Shown here piece by piece: positions 50,446 to 60,072 of a stretch of DNA of 64,000 nucleotides. Source of the DNA: Hamadaea sp. (GTDB taxonomy: Bacteria > Actinomycetota > Actinomycetes > Mycobacteriales > Micromonosporaceae); the NCBI RefSeq assembly GCF_013362815.1, contig NZ_JABFVK010000067.1, positions 18,463 to 82,462 of the forward strand, written 5' to 3'. A program made the translations under genes and the position numbers. How positions within the stretch are numbered: the stretch's first letter is position 1; every line of letters starts with the position of its first letter. The notes beneath the pieces are model-generated. The model ran no database searches, was not told where the DNA came from, and saw nothing but the letters and a program-made list of their open reading frames with translations.

Positions 50446-50808
50446 TCAAACCTGGTGAAGCCAGGCGATCACCAACATCGCGGCACCCGCGTACAGCACA
50501 AGCGTCACCGGCAGCACCCACCACCGGCGCCGTTCCCCAGCCAGCCAGCGCAGCCAGGACCGGCGCAGCCGCCTGAGCCCGGCCAGCGCGAACACACCGA
50601 GGGCGATGAACGGAAGGCTGATCAGGAAGTGAGCGGTCCACGCGCCCGCCAGGCTCGGACCGCCCCACGAGTTGTCATACGGCCCGCGATCGACAAGTCC
50701 GTAGAACGCTCCCCGGGCGACGAGTAGAGCGATCATCGCGATCGGTACCAACGCCAGTACCCCGACGGCCGTAGTCGCGGCGGCCTCGCGCGGCTTGATC
50801 TCGGTCAT
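50446..50808 (-). CDS. Small membrane protein, function unknown
   Basis: The 120-residue protein begins MTEIKPREAAATTAVGVLAL and has three predicted helices (about 10-30, 55-75, 95-115) with a very basic loop RRLRRSWLRWLAGERRRWW. TAGCGT lies seven bases before the ATG, supporting this start as leaderless. No family is recognised. A GC-rich hairpin GGCCCC/GGGGCC follows its stop. Confidence 0.72.
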   Translation of the reverse strand: MTEIKPREAAATTAVGVLALVPIAMIALLVARGAFYGLVDRGPYDNSWGGPSLAGAWTAHFLISLPFIALGVFALAGLRRLRRSWLRWLAGERRRWWVLPVTLVLYAGAAMLVIAWLHQV

Positions 50809-50880
50809 GAGACCGACGCTACGGTGCTTCCCCACACGACGCGTCACACCACGGAGCCAAGTAGGAGTAGTCCCCCGGTA

Positions 50881-51273
50881 CTAGACCCGCTCGGCGGCGC
50901 TGCGCTCCACGCAGAAGAGGTTGCCCTCCGGATCGGCCATCGTCACCCAGCCGGTGCCGTCGGCGTTGCGGTGATCCTCGAACTCGGTCGCGCCGGCCTT
51001 CTTCAGCCGCTCGACTTCGGCGTCCCGCGTACCGTCGGTGGGCATGATGTCGAGGTGGATCCGGCGGCCGGCCCTCGACTCACCGATCTTCTCGGCGGGC
51101 ACCCGCGCGAAGAGCAGCCCCGGCCCCTCGCCGTCCGGCGCGACGAGCAGCGCCTGGTCGGCGCCCGGCTCGTCGGAGGGATGCCGCGGATAGCCGGTGG
51201 CCTCGCTCCAGAAACCGGCCAGCGAATAAGGGTCCGCGCAGTCGACAGTGATATGCCGAATCAAGGCAGTCAC
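50881..51273 (-). CDS. VOC-family (glyoxalase-like) protein
   Basis: The 130-residue protein has the vicinal-oxygen-chelate fold: VTALIRHITVDCADPYSLAGFW at the start and MADPEGNLFCVERS at the end of the second module. Members bind a metal and modify or sequester small molecules, for example in drug resistance. Its GTG start overlaps the histidine kinase stop by 4 bases, while TACCAT seven bases upstream offers a leaderless promoter of its own inside the kinase gene. Confidence 0.9.
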   Translation of the reverse strand: MTALIRHITVDCADPYSLAGFWSEATGYPRHPSDEPGADQALLVAPDGEGPGLLFARVPAEKIGESRAGRRIHLDIMPTDGTRDAEVERLKKAGATEFEDHRNADGTGWVTMADPEGNLFCVERSAAERV

Positions 51274-52439
51274 GGGCCAGATGGTAATGCCTCGGCGGCA
51301 CCGAGAACAGCGCAGGGAACGGAGACGGTGACCTCCAGTCCGCCACCGGGCAACGCGACCGCGTGCACGCTGCCGCCGTGCGCGTGGCATACCGCGCGAA
51401 CGATGGACAGGCCGAGGCCGGAACCCCTCGCCCCGGTACGCTCCCGGCCGCCCCGGCGGAACGGCTCGAAGAGCCCCTCGACGTCGGCCTGGTCGACCTC
51501 GAAGCCGGTGTTGCCGACGATGAGCTGGCTGAACCCGCCCCCACTCCCGGTACGCACCCAGATCCGCCCGTCCCGGTGGTTGTAGCGGCAGGCGTTCTCG
51601 ATGAGGTTGCCCGCCAGGCGTTCGAGCAGACTGGGATCGCCGACGACCGGGGCCGGCGCGAGATCGAGCGCGACGTCGAGGTGCAGTCGCCGGATCTCCC
51701 GGGACATCGCGTCCAGCGCCCCGGGTACGCCATCCCCGAGATCTGCGGCTTGTTTGCGCGCCAAGGCAGACTGCGCTTCCGACCGGGCCAGTACGAGGAG
51801 CGCGTCGACGAGGGCGTTCGCGCGTTCGGAGGCGTCCCTGACGACCGTGCCCATCCGGCGCAGTTCGGCCAGATCGGCCTTCGGGTCCGACAGCGTCACG
51901 TCGATCTCGGTCTTCATCACGGCGAGCGGCGTACGCAGTTCGTGGGAGGCGTTGGCGACGAAGCGGCGCTGCGAGTCGAAGGCGACCTTCAACCGGTCGA
52001 GCATGGCGTCGAAGGTCCCCGCGAGTTCGGCCACCTCGTCGTCGGCGCCCTCGTACCGGATGCGCTGGTCGAGGTTCTGCCCACCGAGCCGGCGAGCGGT
52101 GGCGGTGACCTGTTGCAGTGGACGCAGCGCGCGGCCGACGACGGCGTACCCACCGGCGACGCCGACGACGCTGATCGAAACGAGCGCCAGCAGACCCTTC
52201 TCCAACAGCTCCGCGCCGACGTCGCGACGCAGTCGCCGCTCCCATTCCTCGACCGGCAGCTGGCGGCCGTCGGCCAGCACGACCTGGGAGGACGGATCGA
52301 GATGCTCGGCCGGTTGGAGCGCCTCGCTCGCCAGCAGGAAGGCGAGCGCGATCAGTAGCGCGCCCGCGCCGACCAGCAGGAGTCCATTGAGCAACGTCAG
52401 CCGCAGGCGGAGGGTCGGCCGCGGCAGGCGGCGCTTCAC
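51270..52439 (-). CDS. Sensor histidine kinase
   Basis: The 389-residue kinase has two membrane helices (about 15-37 and 82-102) enclosing a short outside loop, a HAMP region (103-155), the dimerisation domain with phospho-acceptor His166 in ASHELRTPLAVM and an ATPase domain with NLIENACRYNHRDGRIWV and GSGLGLSIVRAV. The small outer domain of 40 residues suggests sensing in or near the membrane. It is the partner of the response regulator encoded just upstream, with a 4-base overlap. Confidence 0.94.
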   Translation of the reverse strand: MKRRLPRPTLRLRLTLLNGLLLVGAGALLIALAFLLASEALQPAEHLDPSSQVVLADGRQLPVEEWERRLRRDVGAELLEKGLLALVSISVVGVAGGYAVVGRALRPLQQVTATARRLGGQNLDQRIRYEGADDEVAELAGTFDAMLDRLKVAFDSQRRFVANASHELRTPLAVMKTEIDVTLSDPKADLAELRRMGTVVRDASERANALVDALLVLARSEAQSALARKQAADLGDGVPGALDAMSREIRRLHLDVALDLAPAPVVGDPSLLERLAGNLIENACRYNHRDGRIWVRTGSGGGFSQLIVGNTGFEVDQADVEGLFEPFRRGGRERTGARGSGLGLSIVRAVCHAHGGSVHAVALPGGGLEVTVSVPCAVLGAAEALPSGP

Positions 52440-53140
52440 GACTGGTCCGTCGGCTCGGCCGCGATCGGGTGGTCCGTCGGCTCGGCCGTGATCCGGTAGC
52501 CCGCCCCGACGAGAGTCTCGATCAGCGGCGGGTCGCCGAGCTTGCGGCGCAGCGTACGCATGGTGACCCGGACGATGGTGGTGAACGGGTCGGCGTTGGC
52601 GTCCCAGACGCGTTCGAGGAGTTCCTCGGTGCTCACGACCGCGCCGTCGGCTCGCAGCAACGCCTCGAGCAGGCCGAACTCCTTGTTCGTCAGGTCGAGC
52701 TGTTGACCGGCCCGGGTCGCGATCCGCTTGGCCGGGTCGAGGGTGACGTCGGCGACATGCAAGATCGGCGGCGTGACCGGGGTGGCCCGGCGGCCGAGCG
52801 CCTGCACGCGCGCCACCAGTTCGCTGAAGTCGAACGGCTTCGGCAGGTAGTCGTCCGCGCCGAGGCTGAGTCCCTCGACCCGATCGGCGACCGCGCCACT
52901 CGCGGTCAGCATCAGCACTCGGGTCAACGTCCCCGAGGCCACCAGGTCCGCGCAGATCTGATCGCCGTGCACTCCCGGCAGGTCACGATCCAGCACGACC
53001 ACGTCATACCGGGTCACGAAGGCCGCCTCATGCCCGGCGTCGCCGTCGTAGGCCACGTCGACCGCCATGCCGTGGCGGCGCAGACCGCGCGCGATCGCGT
53101 CGGCGAGGTGCTGCTCGTCCTCGATCACGAGTACGCGCAT
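52436..53140 (-). CDS. OmpR-family response regulator
   Basis: The 234-residue regulator has a receiver domain with phospho-acceptor Asp51 in VVVLDRDLPGVHGD and Lys in YLPKPFDF, followed by an OmpR-type winged helix (ATRAGQQLDLTNKEFGLLEA, then TIVRVTMRTLRRKLGDPPLI). GGGAGG lies upstream of the ATG. It forms an operon with the sensor kinase and VOC protein. The divergent C39-like peptidase gene, 178 bases away, is a candidate target; I see no clear repeat there. Confidence 0.94.
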   Translation of the reverse strand: MRVLVIEDEQHLADAIARGLRRHGMAVDVAYDGDAGHEAAFVTRYDVVVLDRDLPGVHGDQICADLVASGTLTRVLMLTASGAVADRVEGLSLGADDYLPKPFDFSELVARVQALGRRATPVTPPILHVADVTLDPAKRIATRAGQQLDLTNKEFGLLEALLRADGAVVSTEELLERVWDANADPFTTIVRVTMRTLRRKLGDPPLIETLVGAGYRITAEPTDHPIAAEPTDQS

Positions 53141-53318
53141 AGCCCGAATCCCTCCCCCAATTCGTGCCACTCGGCCGTGACATCGACTGGTACGTCTTCA
53201 CCAGCAACCACCCGGTCGAGAAAATTCTTAACCGCCGAGCTCTTGCGCCCAGACCAGCCGTCCGCCACGCTGTCGGGCGATAGTCCTTCGCATACCCCCT
53301 GCTCGAAGGAGTTCCTCG

Positions 53319-54611
53319 ATGAAGAGACGCAGTGTACTTCGTGCGGCCGCCGTGACCGCCGCCGCCGCGAGTGTCCCGGCTATGCTGGCGGCCCCCGCGC
53401 AGGCCGGAGACAAGGTGAAAGACACGCCGTACCCCACTCAAGACATCGTCTTCCGCCGTTGGGCCACCGACGCCGACTATGCCACCGGAACGTTCAACGG
53501 GACCGCAGCGAGCGGGGGGCACCTCACCTTCGCATCGGCCGCCGGGCAGACGGCGTACACGGATATCGTGACCGGGACGGCGCGGACCTATGACTTCGCG
53601 ACCTGGACCTCGGCCTTCGTGGCCCCGGGTTTCACCGCCCAGGAGCTGATCGCCTCGTGGACCGCGACCACCCCCGGCGGCAGCTGGGTGCAGATCGAGG
53701 TACGCGGCGTCACCGCGCTGGGCAACACCACCAAGTGGTACGTGCTGGGCCGCTGGGCCGCCGACAACGTCGACTTCCACCGGACCTCGGTGACCGGTCA
53801 GGGCGACACCGACGGCACGGTCTACACCGACACGTTCTCGGCAGCGGCCGGTCATGAGCTGTCGAGCTGGCAGCTGCGCGTGACCCTGCTGCGCGTACCG
53901 GGGACGACCGACAACCCGGTGCTGCTGAGCTTCGGGGCGATGGCGTCGCACCTGCCGGCGGCCCCGAAGAAGTGGACCGTCTCCACCCCGAAGGCGGCGC
54001 AGGGCACGCTGCTGACCGTGCCCGGCTTCTCCCAGAGCATCCACTCCGGGCAGTATCCCGAGTACGACAACGGCGGCCAGGCCTGGTGCAGCCCGACCTC
54101 GGTCTCCATGGTCATGGGCTTCTGGAACAGCCTGCCACCGGCGGCCGACTACGCCTGGGTGGATCCGTCCTATCAGGACCCGTGGGTCGACCACGCGGCT
54201 CGGGGCACTTTCGACTACGCGTACTCGGGCTGCGGCAACTGGCCCTTCAACCCCGCGTACGCCGGTCGCTACGGGCTCACCGGGTTCATCACCCGGCTGC
54301 GTTCGCTCAACGAGGCCGAACTGTTCATCGCAGCGGGCCTGCCGCTCGTGACCTCGCTGTCGTTCAAGAAGGGCGAGATCCCCGGCCTGACCTACGGCAC
54401 GAACGGCCACCTCATGGTGCTGTCGGGCTTCGCCGCGAACGGCGACCCCATCGTCAACGACCCCGCGTCGGCGAGCGACGCCGTCGTGGTGAAGACGGTG
54501 GGCCGGGCCGAGTGGGAGGCCGCCTGGCAGACCACGTCCCGCGGGGTGGTCTACGTGATCACGCCGCCCGGACGGGCGCTGCCGACGCCGCCCGCGCAGG
54601 CGAACTGGTGA
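53319..54611 (+). CDS. Tat-exported C39-like cysteine peptidase
   Basis: The 430-residue protein has a twin-arginine-like signal (KRRSVLRAAAVTAAAA, cleavage after PAQA at 29). The N-terminal half (30-215) is a beta-rich domain without known match. The C-terminal half is a C39-like papain-fold domain with Cys257 (AWCSPTS), His364 (NGHLMVL) and Asn380 (NDPAS). Such proteins may cut peptides or cell-wall crosslinks outside the cell. AAGGAG lies upstream of the ATG. It is next to a two-component operon on the other strand and ends at a family C repeat. Confidence 0.9.
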   Translation: MKRRSVLRAAAVTAAAASVPAMLAAPAQAGDKVKDTPYPTQDIVFRRWATDADYATGTFNGTAASGGHLTFASAAGQTAYTDIVTGTARTYDFATWTSAFVAPGFTAQELIASWTATTPGGSWVQIEVRGVTALGNTTKWYVLGRWAADNVDFHRTSVTGQGDTDGTVYTDTFSAAAGHELSSWQLRVTLLRVPGTTDNPVLLSFGAMASHLPAAPKKWTVSTPKAAQGTLLTVPGFSQSIHSGQYPEYDNGGQAWCSPTSVSMVMGFWNSLPPAADYAWVDPSYQDPWVDHAARGTFDYAYSGCGNWPFNPAYAGRYGLTGFITRLRSLNEAELFIAAGLPLVTSLSFKKGEIPGLTYGTNGHLMVLSGFAANGDPIVNDPASASDAVVVKTVGRAEWEAAWQTTSRGVVYVITPPGRALPTPPAQANW

Positions 54612-54697
54612 GTTGATCACCCGCTCGCGGAGTTGATCAGGGCGTTCCGGACACGACACGCCGCGCGATCATGACCGAAGGTTCATGATCGCGCGGA
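54611..54697. repeat. Intergenic repeat family C, copy 3
   Basis: AGTTGATCACCC, GCTCGCGGAGTTGATCAGGG, GGACACGACACGCCG and GGTTCATGATCGCGCGGA occur in the same order as in copies 1 and 2. It starts in the TGA stop of the peptidase gene. Confidence 0.75.
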
Positions 54698-54733
54698 GAG
54701 CCCCGGAGAGCCCCGGAGAGTCCCGGAGAGCAC
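54694..54733. repeat. Four tandem 10-bp repeats CGGAGAGCCC
   Basis: CGGAGAGCCC occurs twice exactly and twice with one or two changes in a head-to-tail row. It continues from the end of the family C copy into a purine-rich stretch up to the stop of the next minus-strand gene. Confidence 0.85.
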
Positions 54734-54768
54734 GGCGCGCGAGGGCAAAGCGAGAGCGCGGGCGAGAG

Positions 54769-55848
54769 CTAGCGGGGTGGCAGGATCAGGGAGAACGGGG
54801 GCTGGCCCGCCACCCCGCTGAAGCACACGAGACGCGTACCGGCGGCGACACAGCGGTCCACGGCCGCGGTCAGGTTGGCGCGGGCCCGCACGACGGGGTG
54901 GTCGGCGGTCAGGTCGACCGTCCCCAGCCACGCCCGGCCGGCCGATCCGGGCAGGTAGGCGGCGGTGCGACCGGCTACGGTTCCGGCGATGTGCCAGGCG
55001 CCCAGGCGAGCCATGACGCTGCCGGTGCGCGGGTCGAGCACGGCGTTCTGCTCCCGGCCGAGCCCGTCGCTCAGCCGCCCGATCAACAGGTCGTCGGTCT
55101 CGTCCGTGACGGTGAACCGGCCCGCCGCCCACACCAGCCGGCCGGTCTGCGCGTCGAGGCCGCGGACGCCACTACTGTCGATCGCGCAGATCAGTTCGCC
55201 GCAGGACAGGAAGTCGTGGTCCGGGCGGGACACCGGCTCCGTCCACAAGGGAACGTAACGCTCGCCGTCCGGCCGCCAGAAAGTCGCGCTGTAGTCTCCC
55301 GGCTTTCCGCGTACCGTCAGAAGAAGGCCGTCGATCACACCCACCATGCGCTCGCCCACCGGCTCGGCCACGGCGGACCGCGCGACCGCCCACCGACCGT
55401 GGGCATGGACGAGCAGCGCGTCCGGCCAGGTCTCGACCAGCTGCCCGGTCCGCGCTTCCACGATCTCCAGCCGACTTGTACGCACACCGGCGGGACTGAT
55501 CAGCGCGACGTGGCCGGCGGCCGAATCGGTCGGGAAGACTGCCACGGCGGGGCGGGCCCACAGCAGCGCACCCGTCTCGAGCGAGACCGCCGCGACGTCG
55601 AGCGTCTCGGACCGGACGCCGAGCGCGACGTCGCCGACGACCTGCACGTCGTCGACCACCCCGGCCAGCGGTTCGAGCACGATCGGCGGGGCGGACGCGG
55701 TGGCCGGGACGGAGGCCTGAGGCAGCACCAACGCGGCGATCGCGATCAGCACCACGAGGATCTCGCGCCGCCACTGCCCGAGGTCGCGCCGGGGCGGCTC
55801 CCACCCGGGCTCGTCGCGTCCGGTCTCCCCCAGGTCGATCAGCGTCAC
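54769..55848 (-). CDS. Membrane-anchored PQQ-like propeller protein, paralogue 1
   Basis: The GTG at 55848 gives VTLIDLGETGRDEPGWEPPR, matching the start of the next gene upstream, so it is the true start. The 359-residue product has a cytoplasmic N-terminus, one membrane helix (about 30-50, EILVVLIAIAALVLP) and an outside propeller with blades such as VAAVSLETGALLWARP and GLDAQTGRLVWAAGRF. No active site is recognised. The start overlaps the paralogue's stop by 4 bases. Confidence 0.85.
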   Translation of the reverse strand: MTLIDLGETGRDEPGWEPPRRDLGQWRREILVVLIAIAALVLPQASVPATASAPPIVLEPLAGVVDDVQVVGDVALGVRSETLDVAAVSLETGALLWARPAVAVFPTDSAAGHVALISPAGVRTSRLEIVEARTGQLVETWPDALLVHAHGRWAVARSAVAEPVGERMVGVIDGLLLTVRGKPGDYSATFWRPDGERYVPLWTEPVSRPDHDFLSCGELICAIDSSGVRGLDAQTGRLVWAAGRFTVTDETDDLLIGRLSDGLGREQNAVLDPRTGSVMARLGAWHIAGTVAGRTAAYLPGSAGRAWLGTVDLTADHPVVRARANLTAAVDRCVAAGTRLVCFSGVAGQPPFSLILPPR

Positions 55849-57077
55849 GCCGGTCCTCCCACCTCCGCCAGCAGTCCGTCCAGATCGGACAGCCGCACCG
55901 AGACGGCGTCGACCACGGCCGACCCGTCGCAGTAAAGCCAGTTCCCGATCAACATACAGCGGTTGGCCCGGCCGCCGAGGGGCATGAGGGGGCGTACGCG
56001 CTGGCCCGGCCCCACCACGCCCAGCCACATCTGCGCATCGGCGGAGGATGCGCTGTCCAGCCGGACCAACTGGTGACCGGCGTACTCCCCGATCGGTTCC
56101 CAGTCGCCGAACTTCGGCGGCGTCGCCGGCTCCTGCGAAGGCGTCACCGTCTTGCCGGAGTAGGGATCGACGAGACCGTTCTGATCACAGAGCCACTCCC
56201 CGCAAACGCCGAAGACGAACTCCGTCCGGCCGAAATCCCGGCGCCACAAGGGTTCCGCGTCCCCATGCCGGTAGACCCACACTTGGACGCCGGCCGTGGT
56301 GCCGTACTGCAGCCCGACGAGATCCCGCCAGACGAACGAGATCGCCTCCGGCGGCTCGCGTACGCGCCAACTCTGCTCGATCGCGCCGGTGGGGATCGAG
56401 ACCACGTCGACCGTGCCGTCCGACTGCAGCACGACGAACTCCCTGAAGTCTTCCTCACCGAGTGGCTTCATCATGCGCAATTTCGGCAGATCGATCCGCC
56501 ACACCACCCGCCCGGTCTCGACCTCGACCCCGGACAGCCGACCAGGCGGGGTGCGCAGGACCAGGAGATTGCCCGCGCCGAAGACGGGCTCCTCGTCACG
56601 TCGCCAGACCTCCCGTCCCGTACGCACGTCGACCGCGACGAAAGAAGTCGTGTAGGTGCTCGTATCCTCGTCGACGAGCCGCATCCCACCCGCGATGACG
56701 ACCACATAGTCGAAGTCGGCGATCACATGGATCGGGCCGACGTTGCCGATGTTCAACCGCCACTTCTCGCCCGAGCCGTCCAACCCGGAGGCGACCATGG
56801 TCTGCCCATCCGCGGTGGCGTTGAGCACCACGTCCGCCTTCGCGAACCGCCACGGCGACTCGGCGAACCGGCCGACCCGATGCAAGGCCGGCAACGGTTT
56901 GCCGACCGGCGCCGTTCCCGCGACCAGGCCGGCGAGCAGCATCATCAACGCGGCCAGCGCCGCTCGCCCGACCCGCACCGGATCATGCTTGTGCAGCGAC
57001 TCCCGCAGTGCTTCCCGCAGCGGCGGCCGCCGCCCGGGGTCGTACCGGCTCGGTTCGCCGAGGTCGATCAGCGTCAC
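55845..57077 (-). CDS. Membrane-anchored PQQ-like propeller protein, paralogue 2
   Basis: The 410-residue protein begins VTLIDLGEPSRYDPGRRPPL at a GTG. It has an N-terminal cytoplasmic stretch, a membrane helix (about 38-58, RAALAALMMLLAGLVAGTA) and an outside propeller (FVAVDVRTGREVWRRDEEP, SGVEVETGRVVWRID). The shared VTLIDLGE start and layout show that it and the downstream gene arose by duplication. The conserved cytoplasmic word may be a docking or regulatory tag. Function unknown. Confidence 0.85.
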   Translation of the reverse strand: MTLIDLGEPSRYDPGRRPPLREALRESLHKHDPVRVGRAALAALMMLLAGLVAGTAPVGKPLPALHRVGRFAESPWRFAKADVVLNATADGQTMVASGLDGSGEKWRLNIGNVGPIHVIADFDYVVVIAGGMRLVDEDTSTYTTSFVAVDVRTGREVWRRDEEPVFGAGNLLVLRTPPGRLSGVEVETGRVVWRIDLPKLRMMKPLGEEDFREFVVLQSDGTVDVVSIPTGAIEQSWRVREPPEAISFVWRDLVGLQYGTTAGVQVWVYRHGDAEPLWRRDFGRTEFVFGVCGEWLCDQNGLVDPYSGKTVTPSQEPATPPKFGDWEPIGEYAGHQLVRLDSASSADAQMWLGVVGPGQRVRPLMPLGGRANRCMLIGNWLYCDGSAVVDAVSVRLSDLDGLLAEVGGPA

Positions 57078-57151
57078 GCCATAGGAACGCGTCCGGCCCG
57101 CCAGCCGGTTGCTTGCCGGTTGTGTTTCGTGGCTACCTCGTCCGGCTAATC

Positions 57152-57199
57152 GACCTTGAACGGTTCCCGTCGCCATGGCGACGCAAAGTGTCCAAGGTC
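57152..57199. terminator. Dyad between dxs end and propeller genes
   Basis: Outer arms GACCTTG (57152-57158) and CAAGGTC (57193-57199) and the inner perfect palindrome GTCGCCATGGCGAC (57169-57182) share one centre. It lies downstream of the dxs stop on the minus strand. No T-tract is present, so the termination role is uncertain. Confidence 0.5.
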
Positions 57200-57218
57200 A
57201 ACTCGGCGTCGGTGAGGG

Positions 57219-59102
57219 TCAGGCGGTCGCGGTGACTCCGGCGTACCAGGCGGCGACCTTGGTCGCGATTTCCGGCGCGGTGAGCCCCAGCTCGGCGAGA
57301 ATCTCGTTGCGGGTGCCGTGCGGAATCCAGCGCGCTTCGACGCCGAGGTCGCGGACCGGGACGTCGAGCTCGTGATCGCGCAGCACCTTGCTGACCGCGT
57401 CGCCGACGCCGCCGTCGCGTACGCCGTCCTCGACGGTCACGACGAGGCGGTGCCCCCGGGCGAGGTCGACGAGTTCGGCCGGAGCCGGGCGGACCCAGCG
57501 CGGGTCGACGACGGTGACGCCGATGCCCTGCTCGGCGAGGAGCGAGGCGACCGCGACACCGGTATGCGCGAACGAACCGACCCCGATGAGCAGCACGTCC
57601 TTGCGGTCGGCCTCGGAGAGGACGTCCACCGGCCCGACCCGGCGCAGGGCGGGCAGGGCGGCCGGGACCGAGCCGGTCGGGAAACGCACGATGGTGGGGC
57701 CGTCGTTGACGGCGACCGCTTCCCGCAGCTCTTCCCGCAGGGTCGCCGCGTCGCGGGGGGCGGCGATGCGCAGGCCCGGGACGACGCCGAAGACGGACAT
57801 GTCCCAGATGCCGTAGTGGCTCGGCCCGTCGGGACCGGTGATGCCAGCCCGGTCGAGGACGAAGGTCACCGGCAGCTTGTGCAGTGCGACGTCGAGCAGA
57901 ACCTGGTCGAACGCCCGGTTGAGGAAGGTGGCGTACACGGCGACGACGGGGTGGAGGCCGGCCAGGGCGAGCCCGGCCGCCGAAGTGGTGGCGTGCTGCT
58001 CGGCGATGCCGACGTCGTACGCCCGCTCGGGGTACTTCGCGGCGAGCCGGTCGATGCCGGTCGACTCGGGCATGGCGGCGGTGATGCCGACGATGTCGGA
58101 GCGCTCGGCGGCGATCTCGACCAGTTCCTCGCCGAAGACGTGCGTCCACTTGAGGCTGGGCGCCGCCAGCGACTTGCCGGTGAGCGGGTCGAACGCGCCG
58201 GGGGCGTGGAAGTTGTCGGCCTCGTCGTCGAGAGCGGGCTGGTAGCCGTTGCCCTTGCGGGTGACGGCGTGGACGATGATCGGTCCGTTGAACTTCTTCG
58301 CCCGCTCCAGGGCGCTTTCGACGGCGGCCTGGTCGTGGCCGTCGACCGGCCCGACGTACTTGATTCCGAGGTCTTCGAACATCGCCTGCGGGGCGACCGC
58401 GTCCTTGATGCCCTTCTTGATCGCGTGGAGCGCCTCGTAGAGCGGGCGGCCGACCAGCGGCGTCCGCTCCAGGGAGTCCTTGACCAGGTCGAGCACCTTC
58501 TCGTAGCCCGGGTTGAGGCGCAGCGTCGCGAGGTGGTCGGCGAGCCCGCCAATGGTCGGCGCATAGGAGCGGCCGTTGTCGTTGACGACGATGATGACCG
58601 GGTTCTTGGCGTGGGCGATGTTGTTGAGCGCCTCCCAGCACATGCCCCCGGTGAGAGCCCCGTCACCGACGATCGCCACAACGTGACGGTCCTCACCGCG
58701 GAGCGCGAAGGCCTTCGCCAGGCCGTCGGCGTAACTGAGAGCAGTCGAGGCGTGACAGTTCTCCACCAGGTCGTGCTCGCTCTCGGCCTGGTTCGGGTAG
58801 CCGGTCAGACCGCCGCGCTGCTTGAGGTGGTCGAAGCCGTCCTGCCGCCCGGTGACCATCTTGTGCACGTATGACTGGTGACCGGTGTCGAAGACGAACT
58901 TGTCCCGGGGCGAGTCGAAGACCCGGTGCAGCGCCAGCGTGAGCTCGACGACGCCCAGGTTGGGGCCCAGGTGGCCGCCGGTCTTGGCGACCTTGGTGAT
59001 CAGAAACTCCCGAATCTCGCCACTGAGCAGGATCAGCTCCTCGTAGCTCATCCCCTTCAGGTCCGCAGGCGAGGTGATGGTGCTCAGGATGTCACTGCTC
59101 AT
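57219..59102 (-). CDS. dxs: 1-deoxy-D-xylulose-5-phosphate synthase
   Basis: The 627-residue enzyme has the DXS thiamine diphosphate motif [16 protein letters not shown], the His-containing [10 protein letters not shown] region and the transketolase-like C-terminus. It condenses pyruvate with glyceraldehyde 3-phosphate in the first step of the MEP isoprenoid pathway, so it feeds prenyl diphosphates to products such as that of the terpene synthase in this window. TAGACT lies eight bases before the ATG, a near-leaderless arrangement. It is probably monocistronic. Confidence 0.97.
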   Translation of the reverse strand: MSSDILSTITSPADLKGMSYEELILLSGEIREFLITKVAKTGGHLGPNLGVVELTLALHRVFDSPRDKFVFDTGHQSYVHKMVTGRQDGFDHLKQRGGLTGYPNQAESEHDLVENCHASTALSYADGLAKAFALRGEDRHVVAIVGDGALTGGMCWEALNNIAHAKNPVIIVVNDNGRSYAPTIGGLADHLATLRLNPGYEKVLDLVKDSLERTPLVGRPLYEALHAIKKGIKDAVAPQAMFEDLGIKYVGPVDGHDQAAVESALERAKKFNGPIIVHAVTRKGNGYQPALDDEADNFHAPGAFDPLTGKSLAAPSLKWTHVFGEELVEIAAERSDIVGITAAMPESTGIDRLAAKYPERAYDVGIAEQHATTSAAGLALAGLHPVVAVYATFLNRAFDQVLLDVALHKLPVTFVLDRAGITGPDGPSHYGIWDMSVFGVVPGLRIAAPRDAATLREELREAVAVNDGPTIVRFPTGSVPAALPALRRVGPVDVLSEADRKDVLLIGVGSFAHTGVAVASLLAEQGIGVTVVDPRWVRPAPAELVDLARGHRLVVTVEDGVRDGGVGDAVSKVLRDHELDVPVRDLGVEARWIPHGTRNEILAELGLTAPEIATKVAAWYAGVTATA

Positions 59103-59169
59103 GGTGCAGAAGTCTATCGGAGCATCCCAGAGAGCAGGACGTTAGACGTGGTTGCGGTTCGGGACATGA

Positions 59170-60072
59170 TCACGATTTGAGCGCTCCGGCCATCAGACCT
59201 CGCATGAAGAACCGACCCAATAGGGCGTACACCAGAAGAGTGGGGATGCTCGCGAGGAAGGCGCTGGCCATCGCCTGGTTGAACGGGACGGTCTGCCCGC
59301 CGGCGATGTTGTTGAGCGCGACGGTGACCGGCCAGTGCTCGGTGTCGGTGAGGATCAGCCCGAACAGGAAGTCGTTCCACGACGAGGTGAACTGCCAGAT
59401 CATGGCGACGGCGAAGGCGGGCGGCGCGATCGGCAGCGCGATGTAGAAGAAGGTACGCAGCATGCCCGCCCCGTCGACCTCGGCCGCCTCGATGAGCTCG
59501 TCGGGCAGCCCGGCGAAGTAGCTCCGGAAGATCAGCGTGGTGATCGGCAGACCGTAGATGATGTGGACCAGGATCAATCCGAAGAGGGTGTCGCCGAGCG
59601 CCCGCTGATGGATCACCGGGACGTCGGAGAGCAGCTTGAACATCGGGATGATGATCGCCTGGTACGGGATGAACATGCCGAAGAGGATGATCGGGAAGGC
59701 CAGGTCGGCCCCGGGGAAGCGCCACTTCGCGAGCACGAACCCGTTGGCCGCGCCGAGCAGCGACGAGATCGTGCTGGCCAGGATGCTGACGGTCAGGCTG
59801 TTGCGCAGCCCCGGCAGCAGCTGCGGGATCACCGTCCGGAACGACTCCAGCGAGAACGTGTCCGGCAGGTTCCACATCTTCACCACGTCGACGTGCGCCG
59901 GGTCCTTCAACGCCGTCACGAGGAGGGCGTACACCGGCATCAGGAAGAAGCAGGCCAGCGCGAACAGGATCAGCTGACGCAGGAACCGGCCCCAACGGAA
60001 CGGCTTCGCCGACCGCTGCGGCGGCGCTTCCGGCTCCCGGGTCTGCGGGGCGGTCGGGGCTTGGGCGGTCAT
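59170..60072 (-). CDS. Carbohydrate ABC transporter permease (MalG type)
   Basis: The 300-residue permease has six helices and the cytoplasmic EAA loop LPDELIEAAEVDGAGMLRTF that contacts the ATPase. It belongs to the MalG group of sugar importers. Its ATG overlaps the stop of the partner permease gene as ATGA. It is the last gene of the operon; no ATPase gene follows. Confidence 0.95.
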   Translation of the reverse strand: MTAQAPTAPQTREPEAPPQRSAKPFRWGRFLRQLILFALACFFLMPVYALLVTALKDPAHVDVVKMWNLPDTFSLESFRTVIPQLLPGLRNSLTVSILASTISSLLGAANGFVLAKWRFPGADLAFPIILFGMFIPYQAIIIPMFKLLSDVPVIHQRALGDTLFGLILVHIIYGLPITTLIFRSYFAGLPDELIEAAEVDGAGMLRTFFYIALPIAPPAFAVAMIWQFTSSWNDFLFGLILTDTEHWPVTVALNNIAGGQTVPFNQAMASAFLASIPTLLVYALLGRFFMRGLMAGALKS

